From the NCBI GenBank assembly GCA_002422955.1, contig DITY01000175.1, positions 1-5,746 of the forward strand: a DNA stretch of 5,746 bases, written 5' to 3'. The translations under genes were made by a program, and so were the position numbers. Positions 5,377 through 5,746 of this stretch are shown piece by piece; position 1 is the first letter of the stretch; each line of letters begins with the position of its first letter. Source of the stretch: Planctomycetaceae bacterium UBA6172. GTDB lineage: Bacteria > Planctomycetota > Planctomycetia > Pirellulales > Pirellulaceae. Below the pieces are notes generated by a model, which did no database searches, was not told the origin of the DNA, and saw only the letters and a program-made list of their open reading frames with translations.

Positions 5377-5504
5377 CGTCACACCAGCCGCACATTCCCG
5401 CGACCGCTGCGAGGGCAGCCAGATCCCGCCCTGCAATTGACGCGGGCGAAATGGCGGTTTGCGAGCGGTGGCATCGTCAGCGACTCGTGGCCGACGATCG
5501 CGAT

Positions 5505-5528
5505 GGCGTGGCGTGGGCGTGGGCGTGG
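5505..5528. repeat. GCGTGG short tandem repeat
   Basis: Three perfect GCGTGG copies (5511-5528) follow a GGCGTG. One frame would read alternating Trp and Ala. It is strongly G-biased on the + strand. Confidence 0.7.
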
Positions 5529-5597
5529 GCGCTGCAGACGACCGGCCGGCGCTGGCGACCGGAGGAACCCGCCGCTGGTCGACATACGACATTTTTA

Positions 5598-5618
5598 GCA
5601 GGTGTAGACTACACCCGC
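5598..5618. repeat. 21-bp palindrome near the attachment end
   Basis: GGTGTAGACTACACC (5601-5615) is a perfect dyad around A5608, extended on both sides to 9 of 10 paired positions. The GGTGT/ACACC half-sites resemble those of the iterons, with a shorter centre. It could be an operator or a recombinase/excisionase site. No T tract follows directly. Confidence 0.6.
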
Positions 5619-5631
5619 AGGGGTTCATTTT

Positions 5632-5685
5632 TTGGCATAAACGCCAATAAACGGATTCGGCAAAACGCAGAAAACCCCGCAAAAA
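5632..5685. repeat. Small hairpin and phased A-tracts
   Basis: TTGGC (5632-5636) / GCCAA (5643-5647) form a hairpin. A-tracts then begin at 5662, 5671 and 5681, about one helical turn apart, each preceded by C or G. Such phasing causes intrinsic bending, and the GC(A)AAAACGC-like words resemble short repeated binding sites. This would suit recombination next to an att core; the role is inferred. Confidence 0.45.
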
Positions 5686-5721
5686 CCGCTGTTTCGTGAG
5701 TTTTAAGGGGGTGCCGTTTTC

Positions 5722-5746
5722 GATTATGAGTCCCCAGCTCTAACCA
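5722..5746 (-). tRNA. 5' half of a CAU-anticodon tRNA (tRNA-Met or -Ile2), interrupted; probable att junction
   Basis: On the - strand the window begins TGGTTAGAGC, a D-arm end, then GGGGA, the anticodon loop CTCATAA (anticodon CAT) and TC. The 3' side of the anticodon stem should read TCCCC to pair with GGGGA, but reads TCGAA, so tRNA identity ends after the second base of that strand (about tRNA position 40, base 5722). No T-arm or CCA end follows in the next 100 bases. The acceptor start would lie beyond 5746. Tyrosine recombinases often cross over in anticodon loops, so this is probably an element-chromosome junction. Elongator Met and Ile2 cannot be told apart without the rest. A group I intron insertion is a less likely alternative. 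Confidence 0.65.

Larger units (their letters stand above)
5193..5448. repeat. A-B-A-B array of four units with exchanged palindromes
   Basis: CCCGCGACCGCTGCGAG (17 bases) occurs at 5193, 5265, 5328 (one change, GCTAG) and 5397; spacings are 72, 63 and 69. Units 1 and 3 also share TCGTCACACCASCCGCAC (5244-5261 and 5376-5393, 17 of 18). Units 2 and 4 share a 29-base block (5265-5293 and 5397-5425, identical) that includes the small stem GCTGC-GAGG-GCAGC. So the array is two copies of a two-unit block about 132-135 bases long. Between the constant parts of units 1-3 lie palindromes of different sequence around a shared core TTCA..TTGAA. Unit 4 has only short inverted arms (CGCCC 5427-5431 / GGGCG 5444-5448) around CAATTG. 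It is not CRISPR: the repeats are too short and the variable parts are self-complementary. Confidence 0.85.
1..5746. mobile_element. Part of an integrated phage-type element, possibly a phage satellite
   Basis: Gene order is excisionase-like HTH, DnaB-type helicase, winged-helix initiator with iterons, HExxH protein, coiled-coil protein, Nu1-like terminase small subunit, three tiny ORFs, and a tRNA fragment at the right edge. All genes point the same way. PICI-type satellites are known to combine an AlpA/Xis regulator, a replication module with an iteron origin and terS, while lacking capsid genes. No structural gene, large terminase or integrase is visible here, and the left end is outside the window. 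A degraded or ordinary prophage whose other genes lie further left remains possible. The assignment is inferred from context; the individual parts are better supported than the whole. Confidence 0.55.
5158..5746. other. About 590 bases without a convincing gene: repeat array and attachment end
   Basis: Reading frames here are broken by stops or depend on simple repeats. The region holds an alternating repeat array with palindromes (5193-5448), a GCGTGG repeat (5505-5528), a 21-bp palindrome (5598-5618), a small hairpin with phased A-tracts (5632-5685) and a tRNA half (5722-5746). Base composition turns more A/T-rich after about 5580. A + strand ORF from ATG 5451 to 5699 exists but is weak. 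Confidence 0.7.

Noticed and set aside
5193..5413. CRISPR array
   Set aside because: The repeats are only 17 bases, the intervals vary from 46 to 55 bases, the intervening sequences are palindromic and partly repeated, and no cas gene is seen.
5193..5448. Integron attC array
   Set aside because: I could not find the RYYYAAC/GTTRRRY core pairs, and the units contain no genes.
5451..5699. + strand ORF of 82 codons from ATG 5451 (also open upstream from TTG 5364)
   Set aside because: It has no ribosome site, its middle is the GCGTGG repeat read as Trp-Ala, and its end runs through palindromes and A-tracts near the att site. The first ~40 codons are G/C-ending, so it is not excluded, only unsupported.
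5620..5746. Group I intron in the tRNA anticodon loop (- strand)
   Set aside because: The interruption place would fit, but I could not recognise conserved intron core sequences in the following bases, and the rest of the window is element-like. Left as a remote alternative.

Overview
This is a GC-rich (roughly 60 %, judged by eye) bacterial window in which every credible gene lies on the + strand. Gene style resembles accessory regions of Planctomycetota: little reliance on Shine-Dalgarno sites at the first genes, an HTH excisionase-like tail, a DnaB-type ATPase, a HExxH protein and a Nu1-type terminase small subunit. That taxonomic guess comes from memory of gene style, not from a search. 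The content is that of a small integrated phage-type element, most like a phage satellite (PICI-like) or the replication/terS end of a prophage.

Layout, left to right. Positions 1-120 are the C-terminal end of an HTH protein of excisionase/AlpA type, cut by the window edge. A replication module follows. It has a DnaB-like RecA-fold helicase (226-1533), then a small winged-helix protein (1530-1925) coupled through an ATGA overlap. The 3' end of the second gene carries four 22-bp iterons at 33, 22 and 22 bp spacing (1853-1951), an arrangement like the origin inside the lambda O gene. Beyond the iterons lie a hairpin, a C7-A-C8 tract and a CCA run (1926-2086). Next come a HExxH putative metallopeptidase (2087-3259) ending in a hairpin terminator, and a coiled-coil protein (3307-3969).

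A 166-base non-coding gap (3970-4135) holds two large imperfect stem-loops. It sits directly upstream of a terminase-small-subunit-like gene (4136-4615), the place where lambdoid phages and cos satellites keep the cos site. Three very small, overlapping, translationally coupled ORFs follow (4612-5157).

The last ~590 bases have no convincing gene. They hold an alternating A-B-A-B array of four units (5193-5448). The framework is nearly identical between units, but the embedded palindromes differ in sequence while staying palindromic. After it come a GCGTGG repeat, a 21-bp palindrome, phased A-tracts and, at the right edge, the 5' half of a CAU-anticodon tRNA on the - strand. The tRNA match stops just past the anticodon loop, as expected of an attachment junction.

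Reading together: excision control, self-replication (helicase, initiator, iteron origin), packaging specificity (TerS and possible cos) and a tRNA integration end are present. No large terminase, portal, capsid or tail gene is in the window. The integrase and true left end would be outside it, so satellite status is an inference.
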